64,000 nt of DNA, from the NCBI RefSeq assembly GCF_007830355.1, contig NZ_VLKO01000003.1:231-64230 (forward strand), written 5' to 3'. Positions 37,901 through 45,500 of this stretch are shown in pieces. The notes under the pieces were generated by a model. The model had not been told where the DNA came from. It searched no databases and saw only the letters and a list, made by a program, of their open reading frames with translations. Within the stretch, counting starts at the first letter, position 1. Each line of letters begins with the position of its first letter. Origin of the DNA: Flavobacterium tiangeerense (lineage in GTDB: Bacteria; Bacteroidota; Bacteroidia; Flavobacteriales; Flavobacteriaceae). A program made the translations under genes and the position numbers.

Positions 37901-39993
37901 GTGCTGGAAATTATTATTTAAAAGTGATAGACAAAAACGGAAATACAGCTACCAGTACATCAGTAACAATCACAGAACCAGAATTGATTCTTACAAGTAA
38001 TACAGTTGTTGATGTGAACTGTATTGGTGAAGAAAATGGAAGTGTAACATTAAAAGCGTCAGGAGGAAGCAATACTTTTGAATATCGTTTTAAACCAGAA
38101 AACGATAGTTATGGGAATTGGATCTCTTTTACTTCTAAAAACAGTACAATTCATGAAGGGCTTAAAGCTGGAAAGTACACTTTTCAAATAAAAGACAAAA
38201 ATGGAATTTTATGCAGCAATGTACCAAATTTAGAGGTTAGCATAGCGCAGCCTTTAGCTCCAATAAGTTTAATCAATTCAAAAACAATAGTTACAGCTGC
38301 TTCTGGATTTGGTTTAGCTAATGGTTCTATTACTGTTGAAGCTACTGGTGGAAACGGCAACTATGCCTACCAATGGTTCAAAAACGGTTCAACAACAACT
38401 ATTGCCAATACTAATACGGCCAACAATCTTGCAGCAGGAAAGTATTTTGTAAATGTGACAGACGCAAAAGGATGTAAGCTTACTTCCCTACTAATCGAAG
38501 TAACAGAACCTGCGCTTTTAATTACCTCAGCGGCGGTTCAAAATATCATTTTGTGTAATGGTGATTCAAACGGAAGTCTAAGACCTATCACTTTAGGAGG
38601 GTTCTTGAAACCAGGTGAAAACTATACCTACCAATGGTTTGCAGACGGAAATGCAACAGCATTAGCCACAACTACTATTCTCAATAACATCGGGAAAGGG
38701 TCGTATTATGTGATTGTAACGGATTCTAACGGCAATAAAGCGACCAGTAAAAGTATAACCATCACGGAACCAGATATTTTAAAAAACACATTATCTGCTG
38801 ATTATACGTTGTGCGGGGATGCAAACGACTGGACGATTACAACGGCTCCAACAGGCGGGACAACTGCATACAATTACAGCTGGAATACTGGAGATAAAAC
38901 CCCGAGCATACAAAATGTACCGCCAGGAAAGTATAGTGTTGTTATTACTGATAAAAATGGCTGTCGTGTAACCAATGAGATTACGATTACCGCTACACAG
39001 CCTCTTAGCACAGCAGCTCAAATAAAAAAGCCAACCTGCTTTGATGGTGATGATGCAACCATTGTATTGACAACGACAGGAGGAAAAGGCCCTTACACCT
39101 ATTTATGGAGTACAGGAGCACAAACCAGCCAATTGAGCAATGCTAAGGCGGGTACTTATTCTGTAACAATTACGGATGTAAAAGGATGTATCATAAAAGA
39201 AGAATATAAAATTGAAAACCCTCCAAAGGACTTGTTAAATCTTGGGGAAGATGTGACCTTGTGTCTCGATCAAACCTTGACGATTAATGCTACTATTAAT
39301 GATGATAAAGCCATCTATTTTTGGCAATCAGATAAAGGATTTACTAGTAATAAACCTATTGTAACCTTAAAAGAACCTGCAAATTATATCCTAACAATAA
39401 CCAATAAATTAGGATGTAAAGCTGTAGATACCATTACAATTAGTAGCCAAAACACTCCTATTAACGCTGAATTTGCTATGTCGTCACAAGTGTTTACAAA
39501 TGAGGTTTTTACTGTTATTAACATTAGTGATCCTAAACCTGATAGTATCGAGTGGATTTTACCTGCAGAGGCTATAGTTAAAACAAAGAGTAAAGACTAC
39601 GCCGAGATGAGTTTTTCAAAACCAGGTGAGTATGATATCAGCATAACAAGCAAAAAAGGAAATTGTACTGCTTTTCAAACAAAAACAGTATTAGTGTTAG
39701 AGGGAGAATATAAAGATCCTGACACCACTGATGCAATGAAAAATTTTGATTTAAAAATCTTTCCAAACCCATCTGATGGTATATTTTCAATTGATATCAC
39801 TTTAGATAAAGTAATGCCAGCTACCGTTAAAATATTCAGTTTAATCAATAATAGCATCATTGCTTCAAAATCAGAAAACGGCAAACAAACATATACTTTT
39901 GATTTTAATTTAAGTGGTATGATACCTGGAGTCTATTTTATTCTATTTGAATCTCAACAAGGAAGCAAGTTGAGAAAAATAATAATCAAATAG
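31918..39993 (+). CDS. Giant SprB-repeat T9SS surface adhesin
   Basis: The 2691-aa protein has a signal peptide (MKKYLLLLLLFLINFWGYSQ). By eye it carries about 28 tandem SprB-type repeats (residues about 40-2430), each around 85-95 aa with CFG/CNG..NGSI, GG.G.Y.Y.W and GTY.V.VTD.NGC landmarks. An Ig-like module follows (about 2440-2510), then a PKD-like module (about 2515-2600) and a T9SS type A sorting domain (FDLKIFPNPSDGIFSIDIT, residues from 2609). SprB is the mobile gliding adhesin of Flavobacterium johnsoniae, much longer; this is a smaller relative. Two repeat subtypes alternate irregularly: a Cys type and a Cys-less type with TGYxTNNG or SGFGLxNG. It is the central gene of the cluster and probably forms long surface filaments or a stalk. 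Confidence 0.88.
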   Translation: MKKYLLLLLLFLINFWGYSQTQATVTEIAVDGARTVTFTNPAPIELNEAFITTATTGFDKSDGKLYIVFKGRTEPYTYSWKKNLDNYTPAKDPDNPNTWINFSAGEYTVIASKDGCSSLSIDFTIERPAELLISLIQPNKIGCFGGTTTLAINNNTATGGYPYVGTKNYTYSWYKCDDSNGSNPALISDARTNPVTLGFYYVEVNDGKNIKKSNIVQVTQNEQITVSENKIEPPCNGNNGSVALAISGGKGNYNVTWTGDDINTAIITNNGKNLSGKAGTYNYIITDADVPGCSIPGSVTFTDPTPVLITSINQTQPSSSTANDGTITINASGGTGTYKYFVIKDGGSEVQYGTNVIANLGNGDYIVRVVDVNGCASDSRLVSLRGLNVAVLSTSLVLKCFGDTTGSISIQASGGTLIVNQNYTYKWYRNGVEFGGNSPSIIGLSYGTYYVIVRDNLNPIQSQNFIISPPPTQLQVSIANTSDISCPGANDGAITLNVSGGTGSYAYQWHDNVTTKDRTNLKEGTYKVTVKDENGCPATLEDIKIVSPSAITIPQPTISNVSIYGQKTGAITFINSPTGGEGNFIYSWTSDKFTGTKNSLNLSNLEAGVYTLVVTDGNGCTNSKPFTVTQNLELKVDIKETAFIKCFGGTNGQLTAEVNGGVAPYSYVWKKWNDVLLGENQSTITNLSKGMYSVYVTDSANPGGPYALANQLNYDLKEPNELRVAVINSTNVLCHNETTGAISIDVNGGNAPYTYQWTKNGADYPITTKDLINLGAGTYQVIVTDAVGHNCTATLQDAVFISQPEEPLKIDNVSKTNLTGYETNNGSIVVKVMGGSKDYSYEWTKDADTTIIGTTASIANLSKGMYYLLVKDTNGCTLPKVQYEITQPDKLEIVLTPTPNTELKCFGATTAEYRALITGGVKEYALEWLNTTTGQKYSSIETITTLNTISVASNLAYGNYVVTVKDAKNNILFGTNTFTINQPDLLAFTYNTTPVSCFGGSNGSIQLIITGGTKSSNPNSPYSISSDGGTIDAKNGIISGLSAGKYKVSVTDANNCQTAQQEIVITAPEKALYIASQVSTPTTGFGLATGKIEISVDGGTPIDPGNGGTPTYIYTWKNSAGSTIGTNSPTLSNIAAGEYSVVITDTKGCELPKTFTVLQPTKPLVSETHLQAKCNGLTGSLDATATVGATFEQNQSEKTYTYRLKNKTTGITASIVGTIAKFENIADGEYELTATDVAGIISNTIPVTFKQPAPTVVNLIQKNVSCYNGNDGSLEAVVIGGKGPYTYIWKKETTSIGSNTSKIESLSKGNYTLEIRDSNYNSNLTAYCVNVATTSISEPTDELAIGSFTSTDATGYQTNNGKIEVIPSGGTPTYQYQWFFNGTVINNQSNNSVSNLAPGEYKVIVTDTNLICSIEKTFTINEPKLLEFKVLTTNVLCFGEQNGSINAIATGGVKDNNGFYTYTLFDRNKNVLESQKALEAKFDTKFADTYYIQVTDFNLNTTPSNLNDLIPVVIEQPNKALTLVEIKKNNATCPNEADGSIIFETSGGTPNYKYTLLNVNKNTSSQVNDSAIENLSAGTYTLTVTDSNDCVQSKTFTITEPEDFGFDKEKFTLTKPILPETNWSINVVMKGGQNDYKYSIKNSSGNILLEKVVSDKFLLINQLPTDIYTVSVTDNTGCTKTEIIDLTNNVLAASIQQTKQIVCNGEGANIEALVTGGLGIKTYTWYKNNEIIPLENGTTLTNYGSGEYKFSCIDTAKLEVISNTITITQPDVVEIKSILKTNSTCNGANDGTISIDVMGGSGSYLYSLNATNWTAFSASSTAIINNLPTGDYTVYVKDSKGCNAIATALAKIEQPSILTISKINTSSTSGFGLSNGSIAVVIDGGNGNYVYKWFNENKIDINQSTSTAINLVAGKYYVEITDSKNCSITSELITISQPEKLTTLINPINQVIYCYGDKSIQLTATVAGGVPNYNFEWYDSSNFMIGTNPTSPFVGAGNYYLKVIDKNGNTATSTSVTITEPELILTSNTVVDVNCIGEENGSVTLKASGGSNTFEYRFKPENDSYGNWISFTSKNSTIHEGLKAGKYTFQIKDKNGILCSNVPNLEVSIAQPLAPISLINSKTIVTAASGFGLANGSITVEATGGNGNYAYQWFKNGSTTTIANTNTANNLAAGKYFVNVTDAKGCKLTSLLIEVTEPALLITSAAVQNIILCNGDSNGSLRPITLGGFLKPGENYTYQWFADGNATALATTTILNNIGKGSYYVIVTDSNGNKATSKSITITEPDILKNTLSADYTLCGDANDWTITTAPTGGTTAYNYSWNTGDKTPSIQNVPPGKYSVVITDKNGCRVTNEITITATQPLSTAAQIKKPTCFDGDDATIVLTTTGGKGPYTYLWSTGAQTSQLSNAKAGTYSVTITDVKGCIIKEEYKIENPPKDLLNLGEDVTLCLDQTLTINATINDDKAIYFWQSDKGFTSNKPIVTLKEPANYILTITNKLGCKAVDTITISSQNTPINAEFAMSSQVFTNEVFTVINISDPKPDSIEWILPAEAIVKTKSKDYAEMSFSKPGEYDISITSKKGNCTAFQTKTVLVLEGEYKDPDTTDAMKNFDLKIFPNPSDGIFSIDITLDKVMPATVKIFSLINNSIIASKSENGKQTYTFDFNLSGMIPGVYFILFESQQGSKLRKIIIK

Positions 39994-40052
39994 TACTCAG
40001 TATTTATAAATAATAATAAAGACTTTACTTTCTAAAGTCTCACCATAAAATA

Positions 40053-42509
40053 ATGAACTTTAATCGAATTATAATAGTATTACTTTTCCTGAAATGTGTC
40101 ATAAGTTTTGGACAAAACTTTAATATTGAGCAAGTAGGTAAAAGCAAATTAATAAACGTAAGCGGAGGAGCATCAGCTAGTAGTATTTTTTACTCTGGCA
40201 GTGCTACCCGTGATCCCTTTAATTATTTCCTAAATGGTAATATCAATCTAAATATTGCGGGCTTATATAATTTACCATTTTCTTTCTCGTATACCAATCA
40301 AAAATTAGGTTATGGGAAACCTGTTTTAATGAATCGATTAAGCATTCATCCGTCATATAAATGGATTACGGCACATATAGGAGATGCCAGTATGAGTTTT
40401 TCTCCGTATACTTTAAGTGGACATCAGTTTACAGGGTTTGGTGTTGATTTGACCCCACAAGGAAAGTTTAAAATCAGTGCCATGTACGGCCGATTATTAC
40501 GAAGCAATGAGTACAACAGCAACCTCCCGGATCTACTTCCTACCTACAAAAGATTTGGATATGGATTTAAAACGCAATATGCTTTAGAAAAAGTAAACAT
40601 TGGAGTTACATTTTTTAAAGCAAAAGACCAAGTTAATTCCATTAATCCATTATTTCCATTTGAATTAGGAGTTACTCCAAAAGAGAACACAGCCATAAGT
40701 TTAGAAACAGCATTTAAACTCTTTCAAAAAGTACAAATTACTACTGAAGTCGCCACCAGCAGTGTCACCGAAGACATTAGAGAAAAAACAGGAGCTACAA
40801 GAAAAATTAATGCCTCTTTATTTTTAAACCCTAATTCAACAACCGCACATTATAATGCTTTTAGAGGACAACTAGCCTACCCAGCTGGTAACGGAACTTT
40901 AGGACTAGGATATGAGCGTATTGATCCTAATTACAGAACCCTAGGAGGCTATTTTTTTAACAATGATTTAGAAAACATAACTGTAAATGCTACACAAACC
41001 GTATTAAAAAACAAAGTAAACCTTGCCATGAATTTTGGGTTACAAAAAGACAATTTAGACAAACAAAAACAAAGTCAGATGAAACGTTTGGTATCGTCTG
41101 TAACTGCAGATGTTAAGGTAAATCAGAAATTAAACTTAAACGCTAATTACTCTAATTTTCAGTCTTTTACTAATAGTCGCAATCAATTTGACTTTATCAA
41201 TCAAACTTCCAACTTTGAGAACCTCGATACCCTTAATTTTAGACAAGTCAATAAAAGTGCCTCATTGTCTGTAAATTATTTATTAAAAAACACAAAGAAA
41301 ATTAAACACACCTTTAATGCTAATTTTAGCATGCAAGACGCCATAAATCAACAACAAGGAAAAACCATTGCTGGTGGCGCAACAACGTATTACAATAACG
41401 CTATTTCCTATTTAGTGGGACTTCCTCAAAAGGCTTTAAATCTTACTGCATCTGTAAATAATACACTAGGAATAACAGATACTGGTAGAAGCTTGATACT
41501 AGGACCAACACTTGCAGCAAACAAACTTTTTTTTGATAAAAAATTAAATACATCGGCCGCTATAAGCTACAATACAAGTAGTAATAATGGCATGAAACAA
41601 AATGACGTCTTTAATTTTAGACTCAATGGATCTTATATTTATAAAGAAAAACACAATTTTAGTTTCAATGCTATTTCCCTGTTTAACAATACTAAAACAG
41701 CTCAAAACAAAGATATTACAGCCACATTATCTTATTCCTATTCTTTTGATAAAATTAAACTGAGACCTACTAAAACAGCCGAAACTAAAGAGCAAAAAGA
41801 CAGTATTTCTGCTAAGCCAGCTATAAGGATTCTTTATAAAGGCCAAACGTATCAAGGCAATAGAGCCGAAATTTTAAACCAGCTGGATGCTAATCAGTTC
41901 AATACTGCTCTTTTATCTCAACCAGATCAATCTAATTTAAAGCAACTATTTTCAGCTATAAATCAAGCAACTGATGATAAAGAGTTTAAAAACAAAGTCT
42001 TAGATTATTTAATAGCGCAAGATAGCAGTACTAAAAACATTGTTAAGTATGAGGAGTATTTAGTGCAAGCGTATACAAAGCTAGAAAAGGATATGAAAAA
42101 CAAAGACGAGAGCCTTGAAAATGAATACCTATCTCTAGTAGGGCGAATAAACATGCACCCATTTCACGACAAAAAAGAGGAAGAAATAAGCAATAAAAAC
42201 GGGTATAAATCGTATGTAAGTTTGGTTAAAAAAAGTGAACAAAATAAGAACAAATTAGTAAGACACCGCTGGATGTACAATGAAATTTCATTGGCCGCAA
42301 AAATGCAAGCTAATGCTATTCAAGAAAACAAGTACGTATCTGCTTTTAGTGCTCAAATTATTGATAACACACTTGAACTATTAAAAAATAAAAAAACATC
42401 CGAAGAAATCATAAGTGCTATTGAAATGAAATTGATTCCTTTTTACCATGATTTAGCTTCAAAAAATACAAGCAGTGATGATGTTAATATTAAATACCTT
42501 CAGAAATAA
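40053..42509 (+). CDS. Outer-membrane beta-barrel protein with helical C-terminal domain
   Basis: The 818-aa protein has a signal peptide (MNFNRIIIVLLFLKCVISFG). Residues about 25-565 are dense in alternating amphipathic strands (WITAHIGDASMSFSPYTLSG, FGYGFKTQYALEKVNIGVTF, TVNATQTVLKNKVNLAMNFG, ATLSYSYSFDKIKL), as in large outer-membrane barrels. Residues about 575-818 are charged and helical (QDSSTKNIVKYEEYLVQAYT) and would lie in the periplasm or outside. It sits between the SprB-repeat adhesin and the metalloprotease carrier. The stop (42507-42509) is 1 bp before a possible start of the carrier gene, so the pair is tightly linked. It may be the anchor or export partner of the adhesin or carrier; that is inference. 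Confidence 0.68.
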   Translation: MNFNRIIIVLLFLKCVISFGQNFNIEQVGKSKLINVSGGASASSIFYSGSATRDPFNYFLNGNINLNIAGLYNLPFSFSYTNQKLGYGKPVLMNRLSIHPSYKWITAHIGDASMSFSPYTLSGHQFTGFGVDLTPQGKFKISAMYGRLLRSNEYNSNLPDLLPTYKRFGYGFKTQYALEKVNIGVTFFKAKDQVNSINPLFPFELGVTPKENTAISLETAFKLFQKVQITTEVATSSVTEDIREKTGATRKINASLFLNPNSTTAHYNAFRGQLAYPAGNGTLGLGYERIDPNYRTLGGYFFNNDLENITVNATQTVLKNKVNLAMNFGLQKDNLDKQKQSQMKRLVSSVTADVKVNQKLNLNANYSNFQSFTNSRNQFDFINQTSNFENLDTLNFRQVNKSASLSVNYLLKNTKKIKHTFNANFSMQDAINQQQGKTIAGGATTYYNNAISYLVGLPQKALNLTASVNNTLGITDTGRSLILGPTLAANKLFFDKKLNTSAAISYNTSSNNGMKQNDVFNFRLNGSYIYKEKHNFSFNAISLFNNTKTAQNKDITATLSYSYSFDKIKLRPTKTAETKEQKDSISAKPAIRILYKGQTYQGNRAEILNQLDANQFNTALLSQPDQSNLKQLFSAINQATDDKEFKNKVLDYLIAQDSSTKNIVKYEEYLVQAYTKLEKDMKNKDESLENEYLSLVGRINMHPFHDKKEEEISNKNGYKSYVSLVKKSEQNKNKLVRHRWMYNEISLAAKMQANAIQENKYVSAFSAQIIDNTLELLKNKKTSEEIISAIEMKLIPFYHDLASKNTSSDDVNIKYLQK

Positions 42510-42579
42510 AATGGGCAAAAAAAACGACATCGCTGGTACTGATAACAAACTCTGGATAGAAAACAAATACACCACTAAA

Positions 42580-45500
42580 ATGCTAAAAAAACAAACCTAC
42601 TTTTTTATCTTTTTACTTTTACTTGCAGGAATTACGGGCTTTGCCCAAACATTGCCAGTTACTATAAGCACGCAAATGAATCAGCCTTCGCCAATTTACT
42701 GGCGCCATTATGCAGATGCTGCTACAAGCAATAGCCCCATAAAGATACAAATCGTGCTGAACGATTTAACCATTGCACGAAGACAAGTACGCTTAAAATG
42801 CTATTGGCAAGGCAACGGAATTTCGTTTATGAACAATGATTTTGTAGTAGGTGCACAACCGCTTTTTCTAGAGGGTGGTGTGCCTGAGCTATTGAATAAT
42901 ACGCAACTAGCGCCTTATTTTGAGTTTAGAAACTTGATAGGGTTAACCCCCAATCAATACGCCCAACCTATTCCAGAGGGAATATATACCTTTTCAGTTG
43001 AGGTATATGATGTAGCTACCGGACAAAAACTGTCACGCAAAAGCAATGTCATCACTACTATTTTTCAGAATGATCCACCTTTACTCAACTTACCATTGAA
43101 TAAGGCTAGCATCATACAGCAAAACATTCAAAACATTATTTTTAGTTGGATACCAAGAACTAAAAATGTAAGTAATGTGGAATACCAATTTGATCTAATT
43201 GAAATCTTTGATAAAAATACTCCTATACAAAACGCTTTTGCGTACTCTAAGCCCATTTACACTACTACCACACGTGCCACTACGCTGCTATATGGTCTTG
43301 ATGCACCTCAATTAATACCAACAAAAACCTATGCATGGCGCATTAAGGCCAAAGCAATTGTGGGTGCCGAGGAGATTGGGGTTTTTAAAAACAATGGCTA
43401 TAGCGAAATTTTTTCCTTTAGTTATGATGTCTATTGTACAGCACCCTTACAAGTAACTACAGATGGTGTAAGCCAAAACCAAGCCAAAATAACCTGGAGC
43501 GGCGCCCTTGATAATTTTGATTACCAAGTAAACTACCGCGAAAAAAATGCCGACTCACAATGGTATCCTCTTGAAACTCCACGTGAGAATGCCACTTTGG
43601 CCAACTTAAAACCCAACACCACCTACGAGTACTCCGTAGGAGCCTCTTGCGAAAAAGGAAAATATATACACAGCAGCATACAAGAATTTACCACCTTGGC
43701 TCAAGACGAAATTGCCCTTGTAACTTGTGGAATAGTACCTGATCCTACTGATTTAAGTAACCTAAGTCCATTAGACAATTTGGTCGCAAATGATGTGATC
43801 AAAGCGGGTGATTTCCCTATTGTTGTGATTGAGGCCACGGGTGGTAACGGCAGATTTAGCGGTGAGGGTTATGTAACAATACCACTATTAGAAAGATACA
43901 AAAAACTAATTGATGCTGCAGATAACCTAGCAGAAATTCCAAAAAAAGCCGCAGGTATCGTAACAGATGCTGCTACAGTTGCTACTGCACTTGCAAACCA
44001 CGGTGCAACCCAAATTAATAATGCAGCAACTAAAGTAGAAGACATCACGGGTCAAACAATAAATAATCCTACGCAAGGGGTTACAGATCAAATTAAAAAC
44101 ACTGCAGCATTAGTAAGTGATAAGGCAAATGCGCTAGCGGGAATGGTACCGGATTATTCCACAAATATCGGACAGTACACTCGCGTAGCCGTTAGCTTTA
44201 GTGACATTGGTGTAAACACTGATTTTAAACTCATATCGGGTTCCATTATAGCAAGCTATGACCCCGAGTGGAAAAGCATGATTGATCTTGACCCTGCATT
44301 TAACGAAGTTTTTGGAGATGCGGGCAATGTGGTCAATTATGAAATTGATTTTGATATTAAAACCGTTATAAAAAATCAAGACGGCAGCATAACAATTACT
44401 AGTAAGACAGATGTGGTTACTGTAATAGATAAAACAGTTAATGATATTGTCATTACTGATAAAGATGGTACACAATATACAATTCCTGCCAATGCTCAAG
44501 CTGGACCTATAAAACCATCAGGACAATTGGCACCAGGCGGAGTCCCAACGGCTGCAAACACAAATGGTATGGGTGCAGGCGGTGTTGTAAAACAAATTTC
44601 TTCGGCAGATGTGAGCGTTATATTTACTAAAGGTGACGGAAAATATGCTTTTGATACAGCACCTACCACACAAAATAGTAAACTAAGCAAAAGCTACAAA
44701 TCAATTCCTCAAAAGAGCGGTGGCACGTATAGCATCCCTTTTAAAGCCATTTCAAACAGGCCAGACTCCACAGATGTTATTGTAGCCACGGTAGATTTTA
44801 AAAACGGAAAAACAAAAGATGATATCGTATTCAAAACCCAAAATGGTACTTTAATAAAAAGTACTTGGAACGAAAATACAGCAAGATTACAACTAAAACG
44901 TACTTTAGATTACGCCAAAGAAACAGTTATTGCGGCAGTAAGACCTACACCTGCTGTACAGCAAAATGCTACAGGTAGTGCACAACCAGGAGCTACTAAC
45001 CCAATCAAACCCACGGATAGCAAAAACAGTGCTAAATACGACATAGCAGGTACATTTAATTTATGGCATCTAACTCATAAAAAAGTTAATGTGACTTTGG
45101 TAAGTGTGAATGGAGCTGCAATACCAGAAGATGCAGCCGGTACGCTAAATCAAATTTATGAACCTACAGGGATAACGTTTAATGTTAATACTAAACCCAT
45201 TATCTTAGACCACTTTTGGGAAGATACAATTGAAACAGGCAATAGTGACTTACTCAACACCTACACCGCTGAACAACAAGCCATAACGGTAGCTTTAAAA
45301 ACAAAGCTCGGCGCAGAGTACGCCACTGATACCTACTACATGCTCTACACTAAGGAAGGAACAGTAAAGAAGGATGCAGGGTTTATGCCCTTAAAACGAC
45401 AATTTGGTTTTGTATTTGATGGTAGAAATAAAACACTCGCGCATGAGTTAGGTCATGGTGTATTTGGGCTACAACATCCTTTTAAGCAATATGGAACTTC

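Noticed and set aside
42475..42579. N-terminal extension of the metalloprotease carrier
   Set aside because: The extension would bury the signal peptide behind about 35 mostly polar residues and overlaps the preceding gene; the ATG at 42580 starts directly before the signal peptide.
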